A stretch of 64,000 bases of DNA from an uncultured Eubacteriales bacterium (GTDB lineage: Bacteria > Bacillota > Clostridia > Oscillospirales > Oscillospiraceae): the NCBI GenBank assembly GCA_900317905.1, contig ONIN01000008.1, forward strand, positions 1 through 64,000, given 5' to 3'. The notes beneath the pieces were generated by a model. That model made no database searches. It was not told where the DNA came from and worked only from the letters and a program-made list of their open reading frames with translations. This document shows positions 1 through 9,130 of the stretch, piece by piece. Position numbers and translations under genes: made by a program. Numbering within the stretch: the stretch's first letter is position 1; every line of letters begins with the position of its first letter.

Positions 1-3000
1 AGAAAATCTTGTCCTGTAGATCCATACTCATCTGCGTTAATAAACCTGCCGATTGCAGGGTCATAATACCGGCTCTGCAGGTAGTACAACTCGGTTTCCC
101 TGTCGTAGTAATACCCCTTAAAGCGCAGCGGATTGATATTGCCAATAAAGTAGGCGCTGGTATTGACAGCACCAGAGGAGTTCTTTACTGTTACGTTTCC
201 CCAAGGATCATATTCATACGTTGCTGCCAAGCTCTGCTGATAGGTGCTACCACTTACATAATAACTTAGATACAGCCCAACAATATCGCCTTGGAGATTC
301 TTGGCGTAGTAGTAATTTGTCCAGCTACCTGTATTGCTTGACCCAAAGCGATATGACATGCCGACCGGAGAGCCATTCTCATCATACAGGAATCGAATGA
401 CATACTGCTGCGTTCCAGAGGCGTAGCATTTCCTCTCCGCGAGAAGCATTCCATCCGCCCAGTAGTAGTCGATATAGGTGCCATCACTGTTTGTTTTACG
501 AGTACGAAGTCCATCGGCATCGTAAGCATAGGTCGTGGTTGCATTACCTTTTGTGGCGCTTTGCAGGCTCCGGCCATCTACCCATGCGAACGTATAGTTG
601 CTGCCGTTATAGTAGCTTAGAGGATTGCCAATCGTATCATAGGTGATGGTATGACTGTCATATTGGGTGAGAAGGTCTTTCCATTGAGAATTGCCATAGG
701 TATAAGTGTGCGTTGTACCACCAATATTTGAGGTCAGGATATTTCCGGCTTGGTCGTATGTATATTGGTATGTGATACTTGGGGTGACAGCCTTGGTGAG
801 TTGGTTTTGACTGTCATAGGTATATGTGGTTGTCTTGTTATTTACGGTGTCAATCTCCTGATGGAGATTTCCTGCAGGATCATAGTTGTATTCCCAACGG
901 TGAAGTGTAACTGTAGTGTCGTTGTAATCCCGAATTGACTTCGCATTGACCTGCGTTGTTGAAAGAGTGGTGCCGCTGTCCGTGCTGCCCGCATAGCTAA
1001 GAGACTCTGTCAGAACCTGGCCCAGAGTTCGGGAGTGAAGACGCTGCATGTGGTCGTAGGAATAATTAATCCAGCTGTTCGAAAACAGGGACATGGATGA
1101 CAGAGATCCAGCAACACCGCTCGAATTGTTAGCTGAGCGGTAATTGAATGTCTCATAGCCGCTGAACAGATTGCCAACCTGATAATTATATCTTGACAGT
1201 CGGTTGTAACTATCATATTGATACGCAGTGGTAAGCGTGTCATTAATCGTAGAGTTGGCGTTTTTCTTTGTCATGCCAGCCAAACGATCAATACCATCGT
1301 ATTGATAGCGGACAGTATCACCATTACTATCCTGCCGCTCATACAGATCGCCTTCGCCATTGTAAATGTAATCTACTGTACGAGTAGAGCCAGAAGTTGT
1401 GGTTGTTCTTTGTTTCAGACGATAGAGTGGATCATAGGTGTAGTTTGTCACAACACCGTTCCCATAGGTCATGGATGTCATATTTCCACTCGTCTCATCA
1501 TAGGCATAATTTGCCAGTGTGATATTTCCAACTTTTGCAGAAGTGCGATCACCAAAGGAGTTGTAAGTGAAAGAGTATGTCTGGCTGTTGCTTCCAGTAT
1601 AATTTGTGCGAACCAAGCTGTCAAGAAGACCGTTGCTGTAGTTGTAGGAAATGGTGCCTGCATTAGAGATAGAGGTCTGAGACAAACGATCATACGCTTG
1701 ATTATAGGTATTGGTTGTAGTGGTGTTGAACTGGGATACGGCTGATGGCAGGGCAGTCATTCGGTTATAAGCAGAGCTATATGCGTAGGAAGTGGTGCTA
1801 GTGTATGGAACATCTGCACTATAGAAACTGCCGAAGCTTGTTGCACTTAATAGACGATTTCCGTCAGAAGAATAAGTGTTTTTCTGTCGAATTGGTGCTG
1901 AATAGTCATCTGAGGTTAAGTTTTCTTGCGTGACATTCCCGCGGGAATCATATGCGAAGCTGTCATTCGAGACGCCGTTAGAAATGTTTGTCACAAGATG
2001 AGAGTTGTTACTGTTGGTATAGGAATAATTATATGTTCCGTTGCAAGCGGTAACGCTTTGAATCAGATTTCCATTGGAATAGGTGTCCGTATCCGATCCA
2101 GTCCCAGTAGATTTCACAGAGGTAAGGTTCCCATTGGAGTCATAGCGCATCGTTTGCGCGACTTCTCGAGTAAGAGAAATATCGTCAAAATAAGCGGTGT
2201 TTGCATTGTAGTTGTAAACACAACTGACCTTAATGGAGCTTACCGTTTTGCTGGTTTGAGAAGGAACAATGGAGGTGGAAGTAAACTGCCAATTCTGCAA
2301 ATCGGGGTTAAAGGGGATGTAGTGGTACTCCTTTGTGGAATCAGCATAAAGAATCTCTGCGCAGAGTCCAAAGCGTTTTTTTCCGTCAGCAGTTGGGTCT
2401 GTAGAGACACCATAAAGAGGAGACTCTTCCGTGTGAATCGAGATTGCATTTGCCCAGCCGGACAAGACGTACGTTTCAGCCCCAGAAAGATTAATTGGGA
2501 CTGTCTGATACGCGGTTCGAACTGAAGTTGGTCCTCCATAAGCGCGTAAAGAGTATGGACTGGATCCAGCTGTGCTCACGCCAACGTTATAACAATACGT
2601 CATTCCAGTATTTGTCCAGCAACTTCCGTAGGACTGGATATTTCCATTTTCAATCAAATTCACATTTGAAGGGGCTGAACTGCTTGCCGAGATAATTGGC
2701 TCAACTTGCACATCATCTGCATAGAAAATACCTTGTGCATTGATTGCAGAAATCCTGATCGTTGAGGTGCCAGTAGGTTGAAATGCTGTTGACAGTCGAA
2801 CCCAGCCTCCGTTAACATTTGCTGAGGTAATGTAATTGACGGAGTCGCTTGCCAGAACTGTTCCAACAGAATTGAGTACTTCTAACTTAACGCAACCATC
2901 AGTTCCGAAAGCTGTGATCTCGGATGTATCCACATATACTGAAGCAACATAAGTCAAGCTACTTTGCAGATAGTAAGTTTGGTGGCTGGCAGTCGTAGTC

Positions 3001-6000
3001 CCAGATGCTCCTGACTGTAGCCAGCCCTTCAGGGCATAATTACCTGTACGGGTTTTGTCGCCTTTGACAACAATGTTTGTGGAAGTATCTTTAGTCAATG
3101 TCCATGTGTACGAAGAAGTGTTTTCAAAGTTGCCATTGCGCATCCATGATTGACCAGTAAGCCCAAGGGATGATGTCTGTCGTGTGCGGTTATTTGTCCG
3201 ACTTGTACTTCCACTACCAGAATATATAGCGTTAGTCGCGCCTACAACATAATTGTTTTGTGTTACGTATGCGTTTACCGTTCGACCAACATTGTCAAAC
3301 ATATATGTTGTAGAAATACCGTTTGTTGTGTATGTGGTTGAGTTTTTATCAAATGTGATACTTGTGGTTTCTCTTTGATTTCCAGATCCAGAACCTTTAT
3401 AACACACGGTGGCTACCTTTCCGACCGTGGTGGTATTCTGGCCCGAAGAAGTAGTCATTACCAACCCCATATCAGTGACATCGTCATTAATCTGAATCAT
3501 AGAACCAGCATAGGAAAAAGTCACTAAAGATATACTGTCCCGGGAAATGTTCGTTAAATTTGGATAGAAGACGGAGGCGTGGTACTCCAAGCTTGTGACA
3601 CGACTGGCATAGTCGGTAATAGTTGAGAGATATCCGTCGCTACTATGAGTAAAAGTAGCAACAGTAATTTCTGAACCATTTTTGTTTTTTTGGATAACAC
3701 AATCGAGCAGGTCATTGGTTCCGCTAGGATGCCAGTTGCCTGCTTCATTGTCGCCACGAATGTAATGAATTTCATACTGATTTCCATTTGCGTCTTCCAT
3801 GATAGCAAGGAAACCGTTCATGAACGTCCACTTGTTCCCTTTGTCATCAGACATAAGATAATGCCACTGATCTTGGATCTGAATTTTTAGTCCGAGACCA
3901 TCTTCGTCATAATACATATCTGTGCCGCCAAGCGAAGAATCCTGTGAGAAGAAATGAATTGTTCCATCTCCATCGGTATATTTTAGATCATTTTGATATG
4001 CCTCTATTTTTTGGATAATATTCAATGACATCCCTGAGCCAATTTTTGTTTTCATCCCAAGAGTGGTTGTTGTTACTAAGTTGTTTCTGGCGCTGTTGTA
4101 TACCAAATTAAGAGCAAAGGGGTTTGAGGTGGAAGCGAAGGATACAAGGGGAGTGATTACTGTGAGTTCCCGGGTGTGATCAGAAATGTATGCTGTGCCT
4201 GCTGAGCCAACGTCATACGAATGATAGGTATAGTAATCTTCTAAACCAATGTTATTCCGATATGTTACGTAAAGCGTTGGCGCAGCGGTAGTGTATCCAT
4301 ACAAATAGCTTGCACCTACATTGCTACCAGTGAATTGAGAAGTGTCTACCGCAGTAAGTGCAACTGCACGTGTAATAGTACTGTCATTATACCAGTTCTT
4401 TACTGCTTTCGTAATGTCAAGGCTCACTGTGGTAGTCCCGGAGACAGTCTTTGCGTGATCAAGGATTTCAGAAGAATACGCAGGCTTTGTATTCCATGTC
4501 AGGCTTCGAATCCATGTAAGATAGTCAGAATTACTGGGGGCATCTGTAACCTGATGCGCTGCGATATAGGTAGTAGGAATACTGGAGCCAGAATAATAAG
4601 ACTGTGCCATAACGACAACAGCATTAATGACTTCCGAGGAGTACGGCAAGTAAGGGAGAGAACGGAGCGCAAGAAAGCTTTGCATTTCTTTCAAGTTTGT
4701 TCCGCCGTATCCGACAGGAAGTACTGTGGGATTTGTATGAGATACAGTTGGTGCTGCCTGCACAACATAAGTGGCAGGAAGCAGGTCATAATACATATTT
4801 GTAGACGCAGTTACAGTAGGATCAAGTGTAACCGGAAACTGTCTAGAAGAGTCATTCATCCATGATGCATCAGCTGTAACATCGAGTATCCATCTGCTGT
4901 CTTGCTTGCTTAAATCATATTTAGCGTCTGTGGAAATTGCGCCAGAAGCATCTACCATAAATGGAGCAGGAATTGTGTAGATGAGATCTCCTTTTTTATC
5001 AGTGAAAAGAATAGAGCCGTCATCTCCCAAAGCTGGCGTCACATTTTTAGTACCAACTATGAAAGAATACTGATAATTCTCTTGAGGCTGGTTGATTACA
5101 ATGCTTTCTTTGATTGTATAACCTGAGTTGTGGTATACCAGATCTGTATTGGGGAAAGCATTTTGATATTGGACTTCCGAATAGCTAAGCTCTTGGTTTG
5201 CGACCTGTTCGGCCGTGAGCTTTGCGGAAGCTTTGGTATCCTTTGCAGCTGCATTAATGATGTCTGCTTTGATGATTTCTTTTTTAACATCTGGAGTCGA
5301 AACCCCGTGAACAGTTGAAATTATGCTATCTTTTTCTTGTTTAGACACACTACTTTGCGTTGACATAAGAGAACCTTCTTCAGATTCGGTAGTAATATTA
5401 GAGGTATCAAGGCTCTCTGATGGTTCGTTAGTCGTGCCACTGCTTTCGGGTGCAGTATTTTCCGATATCGTCGGAGTTGACAAATCAGGAGTCGATTCAT
5501 TCTCGCTGATTTCCTCTTGTTCTTCCAATACTGGCGGTGGATTATCGCTTTCCGTCTTCTCAACTACGCTCGTTTTTTGGCTCTCGGAAAGAGACATACT
5601 GAGAGAATACTCATCAATCTTGAATTCAAATAACTTTGAACTAGAGAGATCCGCTGGGAAAGACATTTTTAATGAACCATTGGTTGATGAGTACATATCA
5701 TTTTCTTTTTTAAGAGATAGATCAAAATCCTGCCATTTTCCACTTGAATTCTGATAATGAACGGGAGAAGAATACTGTACTGCTAAGAATGACCCATCGC
5801 TCATTCGATATTGTTTTACAGACTCCTCTCGAAGCTCTTCAATTTCACCTAAAACATAGACATCTCTACTTTCATTAATGGTGGAGCTGTCATTTGCATT
5901 TGTTTCATAATCTTGAGGAGTATCGGCAGCAGTTGGATCGGTTTTAACAGCCAATCCGGATAAGGGCATGAGCTGAATCACGAGAACAAGTACCAGTAAC

Positions 6001-6032
6001 AAAGAAATAATGCTTTTACAAGTTTTTTTCAT
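1..6032 (-). CDS. secreted RHS/YD-repeat protein, 3' end outside the window
   Basis: Open frame of at least 2,010 codons that starts at 6032 and runs off the left edge without a stop. The start has an AAAGGAG-type ribosome site about 12 bases upstream. The N-terminus is a signal peptide (MKKTCKSIISLLLVLVLVIQ). An acidic Ser/Thr-rich stretch follows, then a DNRLRE-like beta domain at about residues 400-620 and two carbohydrate-binding-like beta sandwiches at about 970-1250 (for example YFDDISLTREV). After these come many YD repeats (YDPLYRLKQRT, YQYDGIDRLAGM). The last visible stretch is the RHS core signature YYDRETELYYLQSRYYD...GRFINADEY. In the family this core precedes a variable C-terminal toxin or effector, which is missing here. 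It is the last gene of a minus-strand group sigma factor, anti-sigma, small secreted protein, RHS. Codon use is AT-rich, as in the rest of the island. Confidence 0.93.
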   Translation of the reverse strand, partial: MKKTCKSIISLLLVLVLVIQLMPLSGLAVKTDPTAADTPQDYETNANDSSTINESRDVYVLGEIEELREESVKQYRMSDGSFLAVQYSSPVHYQNSSGKWQDFDLSLKKENDMYSSTNGSLKMSFPADLSSSKLFEFKIDEYSLSMSLSESQKTSVVEKTESDNPPPVLEEQEEISENESTPDLSTPTISENTAPESSGTTNEPSESLDTSNITTESEEGSLMSTQSSVSKQEKDSIISTVHGVSTPDVKKEIIKADIINAAAKDTKASAKLTAEQVANQELSYSEVQYQNAFPNTDLVYHNSGYTIKESIVINQPQENYQYSFIVGTKNVTPALGDDGSILFTDKKGDLIYTIPAPFMVDASGAISTDAKYDLSKQDSRWILDVTADASWMNDSSRQFPVTLDPTVTASTNMYYDLLPATYVVQAAPTVSHTNPTVLPVGYGGTNLKEMQSFLALRSLPYLPYSSEVINAVVVMAQSYYSGSSIPTTYIAAHQVTDAPSNSDYLTWIRSLTWNTKPAYSSEILDHAKTVSGTTTVSLDITKAVKNWYNDSTITRAVALTAVDTSQFTGSNVGASYLYGYTTAAPTLYVTYRNNIGLEDYYTYHSYDVGSAGTAYISDHTRELTVITPLVSFASTSNPFALNLVYNSARNNLVTTTTLGMKTKIGSGMSLNIIQKIEAYQNDLKYTDGDGTIHFFSQDSSLGGTDMYYDEDGLGLKIQIQDQWHYLMSDDKGNKWTFMNGFLAIMEDANGNQYEIHYIRGDNEAGNWHPSGTNDLLDCVIQKNKNGSEITVATFTHSSDGYLSTITDYASRVTSLEYHASVFYPNLTNISRDSISLVTFSYAGSMIQINDDVTDMGLVMTTSSGQNTTTVGKVATVCYKGSGSGNQRETTSITFDKNSTTYTTNGISTTYMFDNVGRTVNAYVTQNNYVVGATNAIYSGSGSTSRTNNRTRQTSSLGLTGQSWMRNGNFENTSSYTWTLTKDTSTNIVVKGDKTRTGNYALKGWLQSGASGTTTASHQTYYLQSSLTYVASVYVDTSEITAFGTDGCVKLEVLNSVGTVLASDSVNYITSANVNGGWVRLSTAFQPTGTSTIRISAINAQGIFYADDVQVEPIISASSSAPSNVNLIENGNIQSYGSCWTNTGMTYCYNVGVSTAGSSPYSLRAYGGPTSVRTAYQTVPINLSGAETYVLSGWANAISIHTEESPLYGVSTDPTADGKKRFGLCAEILYADSTKEYHYIPFNPDLQNWQFTSTSIVPSQTSKTVSSIKVSCVYNYNANTAYFDDISLTREVAQTMRYDSNGNLTSVKSTGTGSDTDTYSNGNLIQSVTACNGTYNYSYTNSNNSHLVTNISNGVSNDSFAYDSRGNVTQENLTSDDYSAPIRQKNTYSSDGNRLLSATSFGSFYSADVPYTSTTSYAYSSAYNRMTALPSAVSQFNTTTTNTYNQAYDRLSQTSISNAGTISYNYSNGLLDSLVRTNYTGSNSQTYSFTYNSFGDRTSAKVGNITLANYAYDETSGNMTSMTYGNGVVTNYTYDPLYRLKQRTTTTSGSTRTVDYIYNGEGDLYERQDSNGDTVRYQYDGIDRLAGMTKKNANSTINDTLTTAYQYDSYNRLSRYNYQVGNLFSGYETFNYRSANNSSGVAGSLSSMSLFSNSWINYSYDHMQRLHSRTLGQVLTESLSYAGSTDSGTTLSTTQVNAKSIRDYNDTTVTLHRWEYNYDPAGNLHQEIDTVNNKTTTYTYDSQNQLTKAVTPSITYQYTYDQAGNILTSNIGGTTHTYTYGNSQWKDLLTQYDSHTITYDTIGNPLSYYNGSNYTFAWVDGRSLQSATKGNATTTYAYDADGLRTRKTNSDGTYIDYYWADGMLLAERKCYASGTQQYVIRFLYDENGSPVGMSYRFGSSNTGSWTNYYYAKNLQGDIVGLYLSYYVSGSTYQQSLAATYEYDPWGNVTVKNSSGAVNTSAYFIGNINPLRFKGYYYDRETELYYLQSRYYDPAIGRFINADEYGSTGQDF

Positions 6033-6258
6033 TGGTCATTTCTCCTTTATAATAAGTGGCTGTTTTATTGTCCCGCCCCAAGGACTCCGCTTGTTTTATG
6101 CCGACATCTATAAAAACACATTTGCGATAACATTGTGTTAGTCGAAATGTGGCTCAATTTGAGACGCCATTTTAGTTCGATTTAAAATCGTCCCTAAATG
6201 ATATCCTTCTAATAAATAGAACAACTTACGAGCGGATTTATAACAGGGAAAACAAAAA

Positions 6259-6286
6259 CCACCTCAAAGTAATAGCCTTGAGGTGG
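6259..6286 (-). terminator. intrinsic terminator after the small secreted gene
   Basis: A 9-bp stem CCACCTCAA/TTGAGGTGG. On the minus strand it is followed by TTTTTGTTTT. It ends transcription of 6307-6741, so the RHS gene either has its own promoter or depends on read-through. Confidence 0.75.
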
Positions 6287-6306
6287 AAAAACTACAATTT
6301 TGCTTT

Positions 6307-6741
6307 TTAATAATGTACTGTATTTGATACAAGGTACGCAGATTCAATAAAAGTGCCAGAGGAAGAACGAATGGTTGCATTAACAACACACCGATAATAA
6401 TATCCTGAGGTGACATACCGACTTCCGGTTTTTGCCACGGTGCCGATACCTGATGCACTCCATGTATATAGAGGAGACCATGTTCCTCCATCAATTGATC
6501 GTTGAAGTGTGAGTGAAATGCTGATGGCATTGGAAAAGTTATAGGTTGAGACAAGTGTGGAGCATGTTGCAAGCCCATTAGAAACAATGGAAGTAGAAGC
6601 AGACATAGTGCAAATACTTTTGTAATCATCTACGATAATTGGGCCTTCCGGAGTGTTAAGATCAACAGAAGAAACTTGAAAGATACCGATTAATAGTGTT
6701 GCTAAAACGAATAATGCAAATAGTCGATTGGTTTTCTTCAT
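6307..6741 (-). CDS. small secreted protein of unknown function
   Basis: 144 residues. I start at ATG 6741 (MKKTNRLFALFVLATLL) because GAAAGGAA lies at the right distance; an upstream in-frame start would add 11 residues with no purpose. A typical signal peptide ends near residue 25. The mature part is Ser/Thr-rich beta-type sequence with one Cys pair (CTMSAS...ATCSTL) and a WSPLYTWSASG segment. It resembles short secreted beta-sandwich proteins of Firmicutes that occur near sigma/anti-sigma pairs. It lies between the anti-sigma gene and the RHS gene on the same strand. It could be an accessory or immunity partner of the RHS protein, but nothing in the sequence proves that. Confidence 0.72.
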   Translation of the reverse strand: MKKTNRLFALFVLATLLIGIFQVSSVDLNTPEGPIIVDDYKSICTMSASTSIVSNGLATCSTLVSTYNFSNAISISLTLQRSIDGGTWSPLYTWSASGIGTVAKTGSRYVTSGYYYRCVVNATIRSSSGTFIESAYLVSNTVHY

Positions 6742-6804
6742 GGTGATGATATTCCTTTCAGTTTCAAATACCAAAAAACGGATAATCTAAAAGAACGCAA
6801 CATA

Positions 6805-7548
6805 TTAATGAATATTAATGCTATTGGCAATTTCCTTTACAGTTACAATATCGAGTTTTGTGGTATTTAAAGATACAAAACAGGGGACATTGGGTTCACT
6901 CCAAGTAACTACCGTCGTTCCCTCTTTTTCTGTGATTATTGCTTCGTAATTATGGACCTTAGTTTCTTCATAATAATCGATATCTTCTATGTCAGAGGTA
7001 TAGTTTGCAACGGCTGAGTAAACAAGATTGATTTGAACAACCTGTGCGGGATCTAACTTGCTTTGGTACGTCGCATATTCGTTTTGAGCATCCTTATGAT
7101 ATGCAATTAATTGATACTCATCAGATAAGACAATCGAGAACGATGGAGTATGCGTAGAAATTGAATCTCCACTAGTGCTCTCATCATTTAGTTTCCAATT
7201 GATATACTCGGCGTTTTTCTCCAGAAAAAGATTTTGTACAGTTGTTCTAACAGTTGGGAAAGCCGCATACGCTAGGAGTCCTAAGAATAGTGCAGTAACT
7301 ACTGCAATAGGGATAAAACGAAGGACTTTCCAGGTGGATATACCTGTTCTTTGCCGTTCTCGCCTTTTAATTTCTTTGCGTATTCTTTTTAGACATCGGT
7401 CTTGAATATCTTTTGGAACATCTGCAGAAGGATCATTTTTGAGTTTTTCATTTAACTCAATGAGTTTTTCTCCTTCTGCATATGCGACTTTCTCCATCAT
7501 AAGACGAAACACCGCATCCTCCAATTCATCATTAAATCTATCACTCAT
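6805..7548 (-). CDS. membrane anti-sigma factor with C-terminal DUF4367-like domain
   Basis: 247 residues. The N-terminal cytoplasmic part (about 1-90) is helical and charged. One membrane helix follows at about 93-115 (FIPIAVVTALFLGLLAYAAF). The remainder is an extracellular beta domain resembling DUF4367, which is common in anti-sigma proteins of Clostridia. Its first 8 bases overlap the end of the sigma-factor gene, so the two are translationally coupled. It probably holds the sigma factor of 7541-8110 inactive until a surface signal arrives. The next genes downstream encode secreted proteins, which are the likely targets. Confidence 0.82.
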   Translation of the reverse strand: MSDRFNDELEDAVFRLMMEKVAYAEGEKLIELNEKLKNDPSADVPKDIQDRCLKRIRKEIKRRERQRTGISTWKVLRFIPIAVVTALFLGLLAYAAFPTVRTTVQNLFLEKNAEYINWKLNDESTSGDSISTHTPSFSIVLSDEYQLIAYHKDAQNEYATYQSKLDPAQVVQINLVYSAVANYTSDIEDIDYYEETKVHNYEAIITEKEGTTVVTWSEPNVPCFVSLNTTKLDIVTVKEIANSINIH

Positions 7549-8110
7549 AAACTACACCTTCTTTTATCAGTTCAGCTTTTACCCTTTTTCTGGCGCGACT
7601 CAATCTCATTCTTACAGCGTTTTCTGTACATCCGAGTGATTCAGCAATCTCTGCAGAAGAGAGTTCTACATAGTAGTAGGCGAAAAGCACGTGCTGATCT
7701 GCTTTGCTCAGTCTCGGCCAGATTTTGGTGATGTAAATTGAATTCTGGAGCAATGTAATATAATCATCCATTGAACGCTCGTTGTTTGGGGAAAAGGAAG
7801 ATAATTCATCGCTATCGACCCAGAGAATGTGATCATTTACTATTTTGCTATGACGCAAGTAATTGATGGCTGTATTCCTGACTATAGTGACAAGATAAGC
7901 GGGTAAAGTGTAACAGTTCAACTTCCGAATAGTGTCTAGGTTTTCAATAATTTTGATTAAACTATCTTGAACAATGTCCTCTTTGACGAACTGGTCTGAA
8001 ATAAACTCTTGAGCAGTATGGAATAATAATAGTCGATACTGCTTGAAAATCTCACTCACATAATCTGCAGCATCTGGATCTTCTATCTGAGAAATGAGAT
8101 AGGTAATCAT
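7541..8110 (-). CDS. ECF-type RNA polymerase sigma factor
   Basis: 189 residues from ATG 8110, chosen for the GGAGGGAG site 8 bases upstream; an earlier ATG at 8134 has none. Region 2 covers about residues 25-90 (VKEDIVQDSLIKII, YLVTIVRNTAINYLR). Region 4 covers about 130-185 (LSKADQHVLFAYYYVELSSAEIAESLGCTE..VRMRLSRARKRV), a standard helix-turn-helix for the -35 element. It is coupled to the anti-sigma gene by an 8-base overlap. It probably drives its own operon and the RHS gene. I could not define its target promoter from this window. Confidence 0.9.
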   Translation of the reverse strand: MITYLISQIEDPDAADYVSEIFKQYRLLLFHTAQEFISDQFVKEDIVQDSLIKIIENLDTIRKLNCYTLPAYLVTIVRNTAINYLRHSKIVNDHILWVDSDELSSFSPNNERSMDDYITLLQNSIYITKIWPRLSKADQHVLFAYYYVELSSAEIAESLGCTENAVRMRLSRARKRVKAELIKEGVVYE

Positions 8111-8303
8111 ATTATTTCTCCCTCCGAGAAGCACTCTTATTTATTTAGACAAAACAAGAATTGAAATATAACAGCCTGCTTTTACTGGCAATTTACAGCT
8201 ATCAAGTAATCGTAGAATGTGTTGCACGAATAGTTTAAAAAATGTATTCATCCTTGAAGAATATCTATTATTCGTGTATTTTGGAACATTGCATTTTTAG
8301 AAA

Positions 8304-8312
8304 TGATATACT
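8304..8312 (+). promoter_or_regulatory. extended -10 promoter of the XRE gene
   Basis: TGATATACT reads as TGn plus a -10 hexamer, 28 bases before the GTG start at 8341. No good -35 lies at normal distance, as is usual for extended -10 promoters. Confidence 0.45.
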
Positions 8313-8340
8313 TTCCTAAATCGAAGGGGAGGTGTATGAT

Positions 8341-8682
8341 GTGCATAGTTTTGGAGATATTCTCTCAGAGCTTAGAGAAGATCGTGGGCTTACCCAGAAA
8401 GAATTGGGGAAGATGCTGAATGTTACTGGCGGGGCGATTTCTAGCTATGAGAAAGGTGTCCACTTCCCGGATTTTGACAGATTAATTCAATTGGCGTCGA
8501 TTTTTAATGTCTCAACTGATTACTTACTTGGTTACTCAGATGTTGATATTTCACCAAGTGCATTAAAGGCAACTTTTGCTAACGGAAAGACAATTGCAGA
8601 GTTAATTACGCAGTTAAACGCATTGTCACCAGATGCACAAAATGCATTAATGGTATTAGTGGATGTTTTGAGTGAGCACTGA
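8341..8682 (+). CDS. XRE-family transcriptional regulator
   Basis: 113 residues. I use GTG 8341 because AGGGGAGG at 8325-8332 is 8 bases upstream; the in-frame GTG at 8332 overlaps that site. The N-terminal 60 residues are a lambda-repressor-like helix-turn-helix (LREDRGLTQKELGKMLNVTGGAISSYEKG, then FNVSTDYLLG). The C-terminal 40 residues are helical and may dimerise. It is divergent from the sigma-factor gene with about 230 bp between them. The gene stands alone; a phage or mobile-element origin is plausible. Confidence 0.88.
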   Translation: MHSFGDILSELREDRGLTQKELGKMLNVTGGAISSYEKGVHFPDFDRLIQLASIFNVSTDYLLGYSDVDISPSALKATFANGKTIAELITQLNALSPDAQNALMVLVDVLSEH

Positions 8683-8698
8683 TGAGATCCAATGAGAG

Positions 8699-8731
8699 AA
8701 GTGATCCTTTTTTTTAGATAAAGGATCACTT
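8699..8731. terminator. 12-bp inverted repeat after the XRE gene
   Basis: AAGTGATCCTTT pairs perfectly with AAAGGATCACTT across a T-rich 9-base loop. No U-run follows on either strand, so it is a weak or processing-type terminator for the XRE gene. Confidence 0.45.
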
Positions 8732-8893
8732 CACACGTATCCGAAAAATTGCAGCTTGTTTTAATAATATGTTGAAAAAAGGCAATTGGGGGACATATTA
8801 AGATACTTTTATAAGGTTTTTAAATTGAAATCTGACCTCGATTATTGAGAGTGTTCAGCTATTTATGCAGCAACTTATAATAATTGAAGCAAT

Positions 8894-8930
8894 AACCTCC
8901 TGCGGATTCTTTGTGGATCCACAGGAGGTT
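8894..8930 (+). terminator. hairpin in the 8.7-9.1 kb gap
   Basis: AACCTCCTGCGGA pairs with TCCACAGGAGGTT (one G-T pair), and a smaller palindrome TGTGGATCCACA lies inside. TTTCATTATA follows. I see no gene in 8683-9130; this hairpin is its only clear structure. Confidence 0.45.
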
Positions 8931-9130
8931 TCATTATACACAAATATTTATTTGAAACATTAGTTTTGCAGATTTGTGTCCCTAAACATAGGCGTGAAGA
9001 CATAATTATATAAAGTCATCTATGACGTCAATAGAAGTAAAAGGATAGTTGTTTATAGCAAGAAGTGAAGACAATGCAGGATAATTTCTAATTATCTTCA
9101 ATTTAACTCTTGCATTTGGAGGGAAACAAT

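Noticed and set aside
9..5754. Many plus-strand short frames in the first 6 kb
   Set aside because: All lie opposite the intact RHS frame and have no family resemblance.
8281..8312. TTGCAT or TTGGAA as -35 for the XRE promoter
   Set aside because: Spacers to TATACT would be 12 or 20 bases; the extended -10 reading is preferred.
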